Origin: JBCBKZ01 sp039026975
Lineage (GTDB): Bacteria; Bacteroidota; Bacteroidia; J057
DNA length: 6,159 nt
NCBI GenBank assembly: GCA_039026975.1
Contig: JBCCLI010000395.1
Span: 1-6,159, forward strand
Direction of reading: 5' to 3'
The notes under the pieces are model-generated. The model was given only the letters and a program-made list of their open reading frames with translations. It was not told the DNA's origin and did not search any database. Positions 1 to 4,970 of this stretch are shown here, piece by piece; position 1 is the first letter of the stretch; each line of letters begins with the position of its first letter. The position numbers and the translations under genes were made by a program.

Positions 1-405
1 AAATCCTACTTTGAGAAGGAGGGGAAACAGCATGTGATTGCCTTTGCCTATGCGCCTTCCTTTAGTGGGGTACCTGAATCTTTCCATACCCAAACTCCCT
101 CTCGCTACTTCCTGGAGACCATTACGGATAGCCACTTCATCCGGATCTCTTATGAAAAACATACAGAGTTGATGGAGAAGCATAGAGAAATAGAGACCAT
201 GGTGAGAAAAACCCTTTCCTGGTTTTTGGTAGGAGTGATCCAGCGCCAACATGAGTTAATGGCTTTTGATATGGAAACTCGTTTCAAGGTATTTGTAGAA
301 AGGAGTGCGCACCTGCTAAACATGATCCCCCAAAAAGACCTGGCTTCCTACTTGAGAATAGACCCCACTAACTTCAGTAAGCTCATGGGACGGATACAAA
401 TATGA
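1..405 (+). CDS. Crp/Fnr family transcriptional regulator, 3' part (5' end outside window)
   Basis: The frame is open from the first base and ends at TGA 403-405, giving 134 visible codons; an internal GTG at 34 is not a plausible start because the fold is already under way there. Visible residues 1-58 match the second half of a cyclic-nucleotide-binding (cupin-like) beta domain. Residues about 60-100 form the long dimerisation helix, and residues about 110-132 (IPQKDLASYLRIDPTNFSKL) are a helix-turn-helix of the type found in Bacteroidota Crp/Fnr regulators, where the usual form is IPQ..IASYLGI.PE.LSR. The protein therefore binds DNA as a dimer in the cytoplasm and responds to a ligand or redox signal that cannot be told from this part. 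It ends four residues after the HTH, which is short but normal for this group. The next gene starts 225 bases downstream, so control of that hydrolase is possible but unproven. Confidence 0.88.
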   Translation, partial: KSYFEKEGKQHVIAFAYAPSFSGVPESFHTQTPSRYFLETITDSHFIRISYEKHTELMEKHREIETMVRKTLSWFLVGVIQRQHELMAFDMETRFKVFVERSAHLLNMIPQKDLASYLRIDPTNFSKLMGRIQI

Positions 406-466
406 GGTAGTCTCACCAAGAAACTCTTTATGGCTAATGAATCAGCTACTACATCCTGCCTATGAG

Positions 467-486
467 CCCACCATTTGAATGGTGGG
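467..486. repeat. Short intergenic palindrome (9-bp arms)
   Basis: CCCACCATT and AATGGTGGG are perfect reverse complements separated by two bases. As RNA this gives a 7-bp G+C-rich stem with a small loop. It lies 62 bases after the regulator stop and is not followed by a T-run, so a Rho-independent terminator is only weakly supported. A protein-binding palindrome is equally possible. Confidence 0.45.
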
Positions 487-492
487 AAACTA

Positions 493-530
493 TGTCATTT
501 CGAGAGCCTCAAGACCTTAGAAGGATCACC
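493..530. repeat. Possible degenerate interspersed repeat (TGTCATTTCGA...GAAGGATC type)
   Basis: The stretch begins TGTCATTTCGAG and ends AGAAGGATCACC. This resembles, from memory of the phylum, the short dispersed intergenic elements in many Bacteroidota genomes that start with TGTCATTTCGA and end with a GAAGGATC or GAAATCT-like half. The inner palindrome usual for such elements is not preserved here. Only one copy lies in the window, so repetition cannot be shown. Confidence 0.3.
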
Positions 531-630
531 TTTTAATCGTTTTCTCAAAATCATGGTGTAGACCAAGAATTCCCATTCTCACAATGCTGAGCTTTGACTT
601 ATTCAATCATCAACTAAGAAAGTTCAGCAT

Positions 631-1506
631 ATGATCACGAAACAAATTATTCCAACGCCAGCTTGGGTAGAAGACTCCCTATATCCTTTTGACAGCAGAA
701 TCATAGAACTGGAGGCGGGCAAGATGCATTATATAGATGAAGGGAAGGGAGAAGTATTACTCTTTGTACATGGAACGCCTACCTGGTCCTTTGTATACAG
801 AAAGCTCATCAAGGAATTGGCAGCTGATTACCGTTGCATTGCCATTGACCATTTGGGATTTGGGCTATCTGAGAAAGTGGAAGGATTCTCAGGAAAACCG
901 GAAGATCATGCCGCTAATCTGGCTGAGTTTATCCAAAAGATAGATTTGAGAAATATTACCCTGGTAGTGCACGACTTTGGTGGTCCCATAGGACTGGGAG
1001 CCGGCATCCAACTGGCTGGCAGAATTAAGCAAGTGGTACTGATGAATTCCTGGCTATGGGCTACAAAGGAGGATCCCGCTGCTCAAAAGGTGGATAGCAT
1101 GGTGAATAGTTGGGTAGGGAAGTTCATGTACCTAAATATGAACTTCTCCGCAAAGGTCTTACTCAAGCAAGCCTTCTCTGATAAGAAGCTGCTAAGCAAA
1201 GAGGTTCACCAGCACTACCTCAAGCCTTTTCCTGAAAAAGCTTCCCGTAAATCTTTATTGCAATTAGCCCAAGCCTTAGTGGGTTCTTCCGACTGGTACC
1301 ATGCCCAATGGGAGAATTTGCACAGGCTAGCTGATAAGGAATGGCTGATTCTCTGGGGAATGAAGGACCCATTTTTAGGAAAGAATTATCTGGAAAGATG
1401 GAGAAATAGACTTCCCTTTGCCCGAGTGAGAGAAGTAGACAGTGGACATTTTGTGCAAGAAGAGAAGGCTGATGAAGTGATATCGGAAATCAGCGCCTTT
1501 TGGTAG
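631..1506 (+). CDS. Alpha/beta fold hydrolase, haloalkane-dehalogenase-like
   Basis: A 291-residue protein with the full alpha/beta-hydrolase plan and no signal peptide, so cytoplasmic. The oxyanion-hole motif HGTPTW lies at 47-52, the nucleophile elbow VVHDFGGPIG at 112-121 with Asp115, the acid-site loop LWGMKDP at 241-247 with Asp246, and the catalytic His273 in DSGHF. An aspartate nucleophile and HGxPTW are shared with haloalkane dehalogenases (DhlA type) and with related epoxide-hydrolase-like enzymes, which work through a covalent alkyl-enzyme ester. However, the residue after the nucleophile is Phe116, where characterised dehalogenases have a halide-binding Trp, so dehalogenation should not be assumed; the cap region (about 140-225) does contain WLW at 141-143. 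Length is normal for the family. The ATG at 631 leaves about 20 residues before the first strands, as expected; the leader has no clear Shine-Dalgarno and I see no full promoter. A strong hairpin follows the stop. Confidence 0.9.
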   Translation: MITKQIIPTPAWVEDSLYPFDSRIIELEAGKMHYIDEGKGEVLLFVHGTPTWSFVYRKLIKELAADYRCIAIDHLGFGLSEKVEGFSGKPEDHAANLAEFIQKIDLRNITLVVHDFGGPIGLGAGIQLAGRIKQVVLMNSWLWATKEDPAAQKVDSMVNSWVGKFMYLNMNFSAKVLLKQAFSDKKLLSKEVHQHYLKPFPEKASRKSLLQLAQALVGSSDWYHAQWENLHRLADKEWLILWGMKDPFLGKNYLERWRNRLPFARVREVDSGHFVQEEKADEVISEISAFW

Positions 1507-1532
1507 ATGAATTACCATATCCAGACAACTAT

Positions 1533-1576
1533 CTTATCTCAAAAGACTCTACTCTAGTAGGCTCTTTTGAGATAAG
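1533..1576 (+). promoter_or_regulatory. Long perfect hairpin between hydrolase and DUF6326 gene, covering the latter's ribosome-binding region
   Basis: Arms 1533-1546 (CTTATCTCAAAAGA) and 1563-1576 (TCTTTTGAGATAAG) are perfect 14-bp reverse complements. The 16-base interval contains a further nested pair, CTACT (1549-1553) with AGTAG (1556-1560), so nearly the whole 44 bases can fold into one rod. The hairpin begins 27 bases after the hydrolase stop, and its 3' arm ends five bases before the ATG at 1582, so the purine-rich GAGATAAG that would serve for ribosome loading is base-paired. There is no T-tract after the stem. It may be an attenuator or terminator of the upstream transcript, or a translation-limiting structure for the downstream gene; the sequence does not decide. 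Confidence 0.6.
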
Positions 1577-1581
1577 AACAT

Positions 1582-1992
1582 ATGAATACACTTCAAGACA
1601 CACCTATCAACATAAAGCTGAAGCTAGCAGCCCTATGGGCTTCCGTTATGTTTTGCTACATCTATGGGGATTATTTCGAGCTGTATGCTCCCGGAAAAGT
1701 AGGAGACCTCTTGAATGGAGAAGGGATGCTGGATGCCCCCATGAAGTTGTTCGCTGCCTCTGTCATGCTAGCTATTCCAGCTTTAATGATTTCCTTGTCC
1801 ATTTTTCTCAAGCCTGCTATCAGTCGCTGGTTGAATATTATTTTCGGAGCTTTTTTTACTGGTATTATGCTGCTGATAGCTGTGAATTCTCTTACCATTT
1901 GGTATACCTTTTATGTCTTTCTGGCTTTAGTAGAGAGTGTTTTGACGTCCATAATTGTCTGGCAGGCATGGAAATGGCCTAAGGGTGAATAG
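1582..1992 (+). CDS. DUF6326 family small membrane protein
   Basis: A 136-residue integral membrane protein. Four hydrophobic helices are visible at about 14-35, 55-77, 84-104 and 106-129, joined by short loops. Features I associate with the DUF6326 family are the N-terminal LAALWASVMFCYIYGDYFELY (the GDYFE core is at 29-33), the MKLFAAS-MLAIPALMI segment at 54-70, the KPAISRWLNIIFG turn at 78-89, and the closing WQAWKWP. No catalytic motif is seen and the function of the family is unknown to me. The start at ATG 1582 is supported by family-like beginning and by GAGATAAG just upstream, although that stretch is buried in the hairpin. With 75 bases between it and the hydrolase and no promoter motif seen, it may be transcribed with the hydrolase through the hairpin. 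Family assignment is by recognition of the sequence, not by a search. Confidence 0.85.
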   Translation: MNTLQDTPINIKLKLAALWASVMFCYIYGDYFELYAPGKVGDLLNGEGMLDAPMKLFAASVMLAIPALMISLSIFLKPAISRWLNIIFGAFFTGIMLLIAVNSLTIWYTFYVFLALVESVLTSIIVWQAWKWPKGE

Positions 1993-2043
1993 GTAGCAGC
2001 ACACAGGAATATTCCCAATATCAGAGAAGCATCATTTGTAGAA

Positions 2044-2075
2044 ATTCGGAAAAGGTAAAATAAAGTATTCCGAAT
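2044..2075. promoter_or_regulatory. Inverted repeat upstream of the secreted-protein promoter
   Basis: ATTCGGAA (2044-2051) and TTCCGAAT (2068-2075) are perfect 8-bp reverse complements separated by 16 A-rich bases. The centre of the pair is about 35 bases upstream of the -33 box of the next gene and 50-80 bases past the DUF6326 stop. There is no T-tract, so an operator-like protein site is more likely than a terminator, but either is inference. Confidence 0.35.
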
Positions 2076-2091
2076 GCAGTTATGATGTATA

Positions 2092-2110
2092 TAGTTGGAC
2101 ATATCAACTA
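2092..2110. promoter_or_regulatory. Candidate operator overlapping the -33 box
   Basis: TAGTTG (2092-2097) and CAACTA (2105-2110) are perfect reverse complements with a 7-base spacer. The left arm includes the -33 TTG and the right arm fills the spacer before the -7 box, so a dimer bound here would block RNA polymerase. The arms are only 6 bp, so chance is a real alternative. Confidence 0.3.
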
Positions 2111-2124
2111 GAGACATACTTTTG
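2095..2124 (+). promoter_or_regulatory. Bacteroidota-type promoter for the secreted-protein gene
   Basis: TACTTTTG at 2117-2124 matches the Bacteroidota -7 consensus TAnnTTTG exactly, and TTG at 2095-2097 forms the -33 element with a 19-base spacer, within the known 19-21 range. Transcription would begin near 2130, leaving about 35 bases of leader before the ATG at 2165. This argues against the in-frame TTG at 2129 as the start. Confidence 0.65.
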
Positions 2125-2164
2125 CTTTTTGTATCCTCCCGCCTGTAGTCAGTTACTTATTATC

Positions 2165-3007
2165 ATGAGAACGCGTCTATTTATCCTGCTCCAATTAGCG
2201 GCTTGTGTATGTATCTATGCACAAAAAACCCCTACTTATTATCTGGAAAACAGCTTCCAGGACTACATTCCTATTTCTCCTATTGAATACGAACAGAAGT
2301 TTCTGGTTATAGGGACAGATGGTAATTTTGATACACTTACCGTGAAGCAGTTGGCGGAGGATAAGGGAAGTATCCTCAAGTTTTTACAGAATGAAGCAGT
2401 GGCGGTTCAGATCAGTAAGTACGAGAGTAGTGGTAAAATCTCTTATGCCCCTTCCAGTATTTCTGGAGAAAAGGGTTCCTACTCAGTCATTATGGACTAT
2501 GTAAAATTCACCACCTTAAAAATCCCTAACCAGCAGAATGGCTGTGATGGCTTTGCTAAAGTAGGGATAGGGCTGAGGGTAAGAGCCAGCATAGAAACCA
2601 GAAAGAAAAAATTAAATTTGGGAGGCTTAATAGGCCTGGGCGTACAAGCAGATAGAAATAAATTGACTGGGACTATTTCTATTGACGTGATAGGCATAGA
2701 GTCTAAGGAGGTAACTTCCTTACTTCCCCTACCTACTGAAATTAGCTCTTCCTCCATACAAACCGTTTTACAGGCCATGGCTGCTATGAAAGCTCAAATT
2801 TATAATCCTGAAACACGCCTTTATCCACAAATAGTAGCGGTAAAGAAAACGCAGGGAGAGTGTAGCGTGAATGATGTATTACAGAGAATCCAGGTAAACG
2901 ACCTGCCGGCACCCAGCATATTTTTAACCCCTCAGCAACAGGAAACCCTTCAACCTCAGATTCAGCAACAACAGGAATTTGATAAAAGGCGAAATGGGAA
3001 AAATTAA
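2165..3007 (+). CDS. Secreted protein of unknown function
   Basis: A 280-residue protein that I do not recognise as a named family. The ATG at 2165 was chosen over the in-frame TTG at 2129 because it puts a canonical signal peptide at the N-terminus (MRTR, then hydrophobic LFILLQLAACVCIY, then cleavage near Ala19-Gln20), and because the promoter's predicted transcript start falls at about 2130. The mature part is beta-rich and soluble with no further membrane segment. It has two cysteines, Cys127 (NGCDG) and Cys233 (GECSV), which could form one disulfide. A Gly-rich amphipathic stretch at 132-180 alternates hydrophobic and polar residues (KVGIGLRVRAS, NLGGLIGLGVQ, LTGTISIDVIGI), as in beta-sheet or barrel-like proteins. 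A helix-prone segment follows at about 196-213, and the tail (257-270) is Gln-rich. It probably acts in the periplasm or outside the cell. It has its own promoter; 120 bases separate it from the lipoprotein gene. Confidence 0.8.
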   Translation: MRTRLFILLQLAACVCIYAQKTPTYYLENSFQDYIPISPIEYEQKFLVIGTDGNFDTLTVKQLAEDKGSILKFLQNEAVAVQISKYESSGKISYAPSSISGEKGSYSVIMDYVKFTTLKIPNQQNGCDGFAKVGIGLRVRASIETRKKKLNLGGLIGLGVQADRNKLTGTISIDVIGIESKEVTSLLPLPTEISSSSIQTVLQAMAAMKAQIYNPETRLYPQIVAVKKTQGECSVNDVLQRIQVNDLPAPSIFLTPQQQETLQPQIQQQQEFDKRRNGKN

Positions 3008-3127
3008 CTCCTGACAAGTAGAAAATTATCAAGCCCTTACTCACTGTGTCTGAATATTAGTGCTGTATAGCTAGCTGTCAAAGCATCTGGGTAACAAATA
3101 AGTATATTCTACTTCTAAGAAAATCAA

Positions 3128-3604
3128 ATGATGAAATGGATAAGTATATGTACGCTAAGCTTGCTGGTTCTCAGCTGCGCTGATCCATTTCCTGTTACGG
3201 AACAAGACACCGTGAGTATTTCTCAGGAAGAAGTGGACGCTTTACTTACAACCTGGGAGCAGGCTATTATAGAGAAAGATCCTCAATTGCTGGCTGAGGT
3301 ATTAGATGATGAATACATATATGCAGGTGGTGGAGATGGATCTTTGGTTCCCAAAACAGCCATGTTAGCGGCCATCATGAATGATTCCTCTGAGTTTATT
3401 TCTCAGGAACTCTTTGATGTGGAAACTTCCTTTTATGAGGACATAGTCATTGTGAGGGGATGGGAGATTATTACCCTCATTCCGCAGGGAGGAGAGCGCA
3501 CGGAAGTAAAGCTGAGATTTACAGATGTCTACAGGAAGAAAGAAGGCGTCCTAAGAGCTTTATCTACTCATAGTTCTCCTATATTTGGGAAAGAAAATGA
3601 ATGA
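3128..3604 (+). CDS. Lipoprotein with NTF2/SnoaL-like (DUF4440-type) domain
   Basis: A 158-residue protein starting MMKWISICTLSLLVLSC: a short lipoprotein signal with lipobox VLSC and acylated Cys17, so it is anchored in the inner or outer membrane, facing the periplasm or surface. Residues about 33-150 fit the cone-shaped NTF2-like fold of DUF4440/SnoaL proteins: a first helix (EEVDALLTTWEQAIIEKDPQLLAEVL), the DDEYIYAGGGDG turn at 59-70, then strands ending in VKLRFTDVYRKKEGVLRALSTHSSPI. Such domains serve as small-molecule pockets or, in some members, isomerase/cyclase or dehydratase-like enzymes; no specific activity can be read here. The second ATG (3131) is an equally good start. The stop overlaps the next start as ATGA, so it is translationally coupled to the VOC gene, suggesting a shared substrate or stress response. 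No clear -7 motif was found in the 120-base gap upstream, so its promoter is unresolved. Confidence 0.85.
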   Translation: MMKWISICTLSLLVLSCADPFPVTEQDTVSISQEEVDALLTTWEQAIIEKDPQLLAEVLDDEYIYAGGGDGSLVPKTAMLAAIMNDSSEFISQELFDVETSFYEDIVIVRGWEIITLIPQGGERTEVKLRFTDVYRKKEGVLRALSTHSSPIFGKENE

Positions 3605-4380
3605 ATGAAAATCACTTTGTATTTGCTGACCTGTCCACCTATGACATACGGGTAGCCAAAGCATTTTATGAAAATGTCTTCGGCTGGCAATATGTGCAGG
3701 ATAGGAGGGAAGGCTGGGTAGCCAAAATGATAGGAGGGATCATGGGGATAACTGCAGCAGATGAGAATCCCTATTTACTCGCCAAATGGCAGGGAAAAGA
3801 AATCAGTGGCTTATATGAAACCCCTCAGAAGTTTAAGGAGATAGGTATGCCCTCCTTCTGGATGTCTTATATACAGGTAAGTGATCTGGAAGAAAGCATA
3901 GGAAAGGCAATAGAATTAGGTGGTATTGTAGAAGTGGTAGAAACTGATAATCCTGTAGGCAAGATTGCCCTGATCCGAGATCCACTGGGGGCAGGTTTTA
4001 CCCTATATGAAGGTGGGGCCTTAAATTCCCGAACGCAATATCAAGAGAATAGCCTGGTGTGGAATGAACTATTTATTTCTAATATCCATGAGGTGAAGTC
4101 CTTTTATGAGGGAATCTTTAATTGGAAGATTGAGGAAGGACCAGATAGGAGATATGATATTCTGGACAGAAAAGGAGAGAAGATTTCAGCTATTCAGGAA
4201 GTGAGCAATGAGCTAAAGGGTAAGTATGAATATTGGGCTGTCTATTTTGGTGTTAAACATGTGGAGGCTATCAAAGAAAAGGTTTTAGTAAGTGAAGGGT
4301 CTCTCCTATATGAAACCCCTAAATTTACCGTCTTAGCAGATCCCTTTGGGGCCTTTTTTCATGTGGTTCCTATTGGGTGA
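3601..4380 (+). CDS. Two-domain VOC (glyoxalase/bleomycin-resistance fold) protein
   Basis: A 259-residue cytoplasmic protein made of two VOC domains, about 4-137 and 151-257, each beginning with the helix signature of the fold (VAKAFYENVFGW at 18-29 and VKSFYEGIFNW at 165-175) and ending with the DP-G strand (IRDPLGAGFTLYE at 125-137 and LADPFGAFFHVVP at 245-257). This is the architecture of hydroxylase/glyoxalase-like VOC proteins of about 260 residues. The superfamily binds a metal through His/Glu on paired strands: Glu137, Glu156 and perhaps His254 are candidates, but the usual first-strand ligand of domain 1 is replaced (FVFADLST, Ala9-Asp10), so metal binding and enzyme activity are uncertain. 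A role in handling a small reactive or toxic molecule is family inference. The ATG at 3601 overlaps the lipoprotein stop (ATGA), and no separate promoter is needed. Confidence 0.9.
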   Translation: MNENHFVFADLSTYDIRVAKAFYENVFGWQYVQDRREGWVAKMIGGIMGITAADENPYLLAKWQGKEISGLYETPQKFKEIGMPSFWMSYIQVSDLEESIGKAIELGGIVEVVETDNPVGKIALIRDPLGAGFTLYEGGALNSRTQYQENSLVWNELFISNIHEVKSFYEGIFNWKIEEGPDRRYDILDRKGEKISAIQEVSNELKGKYEYWAVYFGVKHVEAIKEKVLVSEGSLLYETPKFTVLADPFGAFFHVVPIG

Positions 4381-4482
4381 ATAAGGAGAGGCACATCTTA
4401 TTCTCTCAGCATTCTCCAAGAAAAGGAATGTTTAAGAATAACTTCAACTTTAGGTAAGCCTATGGGTATTTCCAAGGTTAGG

Positions 4483-4620
4483 TCGCCTTCTGTCAGTCTT
4501 CCATATCAGCTCTGTGCCTTCCATATCAGCTCTGTGGACTCCATTTTGGCATTCTCCCCAAGACGTCTTGTCCCACCAATATAACGCTGCAAGCCGCCCA
4601 CAATCAGTGGCGTCACGGCC
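4483..4620 (+). repeat. Interspersed intergenic repeat, copy 1 (decayed, with internal duplication)
   Basis: This stretch aligns in the same orientation with 6010-6138. By hand, 4567-4620 matches 6085-6138 at 39 of 54 positions without a gap. After removing one unit of the 20-base duplication, the part from TCGCCT (4483) to the TTTT near 4547 matches 6010-6054 at 28 of 45. The middle, 4548-4566, is 11 bases shorter than in copy 2 and has lost its A/T hairpin. The 3' end keeps the bulged hairpin CCGCCCAC...GTGGCG followed by ACGGCC. Not tied to any gene; it sits between the VOC and glycosyltransferase genes. Confidence 0.65.
4498..4537 (+). repeat. 20-base tandem duplication (two units)
   Basis: CTTCCATATCAGCTCTGTG at 4498-4516 recurs exactly at 4518-4536; the period is 20 and 19 of 20 positions agree. 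Copy 2 of the surrounding repeat has the corresponding segment only once, so this is a local duplication inside copy 1, recent enough to be uncorrupted. Confidence 0.92.
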
Positions 4621-4942
4621 TCCCACCTAGATACTTTTCCTTTCAAGCAAATCCCTTAAATAGATAAGTGTTTGATTACCATTGAGTATTATCCGAAATC
4701 CACCTTAAGAATAGGATAAAATAGGCCAGCTGTATATTTATCTCTACTCCTAAGTAACCCATCCAAACAGCTAATAAGTAGAAAGCCATCTTCAGAGAAA
4801 GGGCATCTCAAGCAATCCTGATGGAACAGCTAAGAGTTCACTCCTCGGGTCCTCATCATAATATTTCATTTTAGAAGAGGGTTAAAGAGGTGGGAGATAG
4901 ATTGGTCTGTTTTTGAAAATTCTTTTCCCGAAAAACAATCCT

Positions 4943-4950
4943 TACCTTTG
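4943..4950 (+). promoter_or_regulatory. -7 promoter element for the glycosyltransferase gene
   Basis: TACCTTTG matches the Bacteroidota -7 consensus TAnnTTTG exactly. No TTG stands at the proper 19-21 base distance; there is only a T-run at 4923-4926, and a TTTG at 4912-4915 that is too far (27 bases). Transcription would begin near 4956, about 15 bases before the ATG at 4971, giving a very short leader. Confidence 0.45.
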
Positions 4951-4970
4951 AGGTTTAGGTGTATAGGTAC

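Larger units (their letters stand above)
4381..4970. other. 590-base gene-free stretch before the glycosyltransferase
   Basis: No frame on either strand has length, start signal and family resemblance to support a gene. From 4379 a weak 7-bp inverted pair (GAATAAG 4379-4385, CTTATTC 4397-4403) could end the VOC transcript but lacks a T-run. 4483-4620 is the decayed repeat described separately. 4621-4940 is plain A+T-leaning sequence in which I see nothing definite, and 4943-4950 is a promoter motif. The minus strand around the repeat is open for about 43 codons but is judged non-coding. Confidence 0.6.

Noticed and set aside
1500..1982. 160-codon frame on the + strand overlapping the DUF6326 gene
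   Set aside because: Its translation is rich in Cys, Ser, Tyr and His, with no domain sense, and it overlaps almost all of the well-recognised membrane protein in another frame.
2006..2015. GGAATATTCC palindrome after the DUF6326 gene
   Set aside because: A 10-base perfect palindrome without a loop cannot form an RNA hairpin of note and is expected by chance in this much sequence.
2129..2164. TTG start at 2129 for the secreted protein
   Set aside because: It would place 12 extra residues before a canonical signal peptide, and it lies at or before the transcript start predicted by the promoter.
3016..3114. AAGTAGAA (3016-3023) and TTCTACTT (3107-3114) inverted pair
   Set aside because: The 8-bp A+T-rich arms are 83 bases apart, so a chance match is likely and no function follows.
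4959..4970. GTG at 4959 as start of the glycosyltransferase
   Set aside because: It would add only MYRY and would be almost leaderless given the -7 motif; ATG 4971 fits the family N-terminus better.
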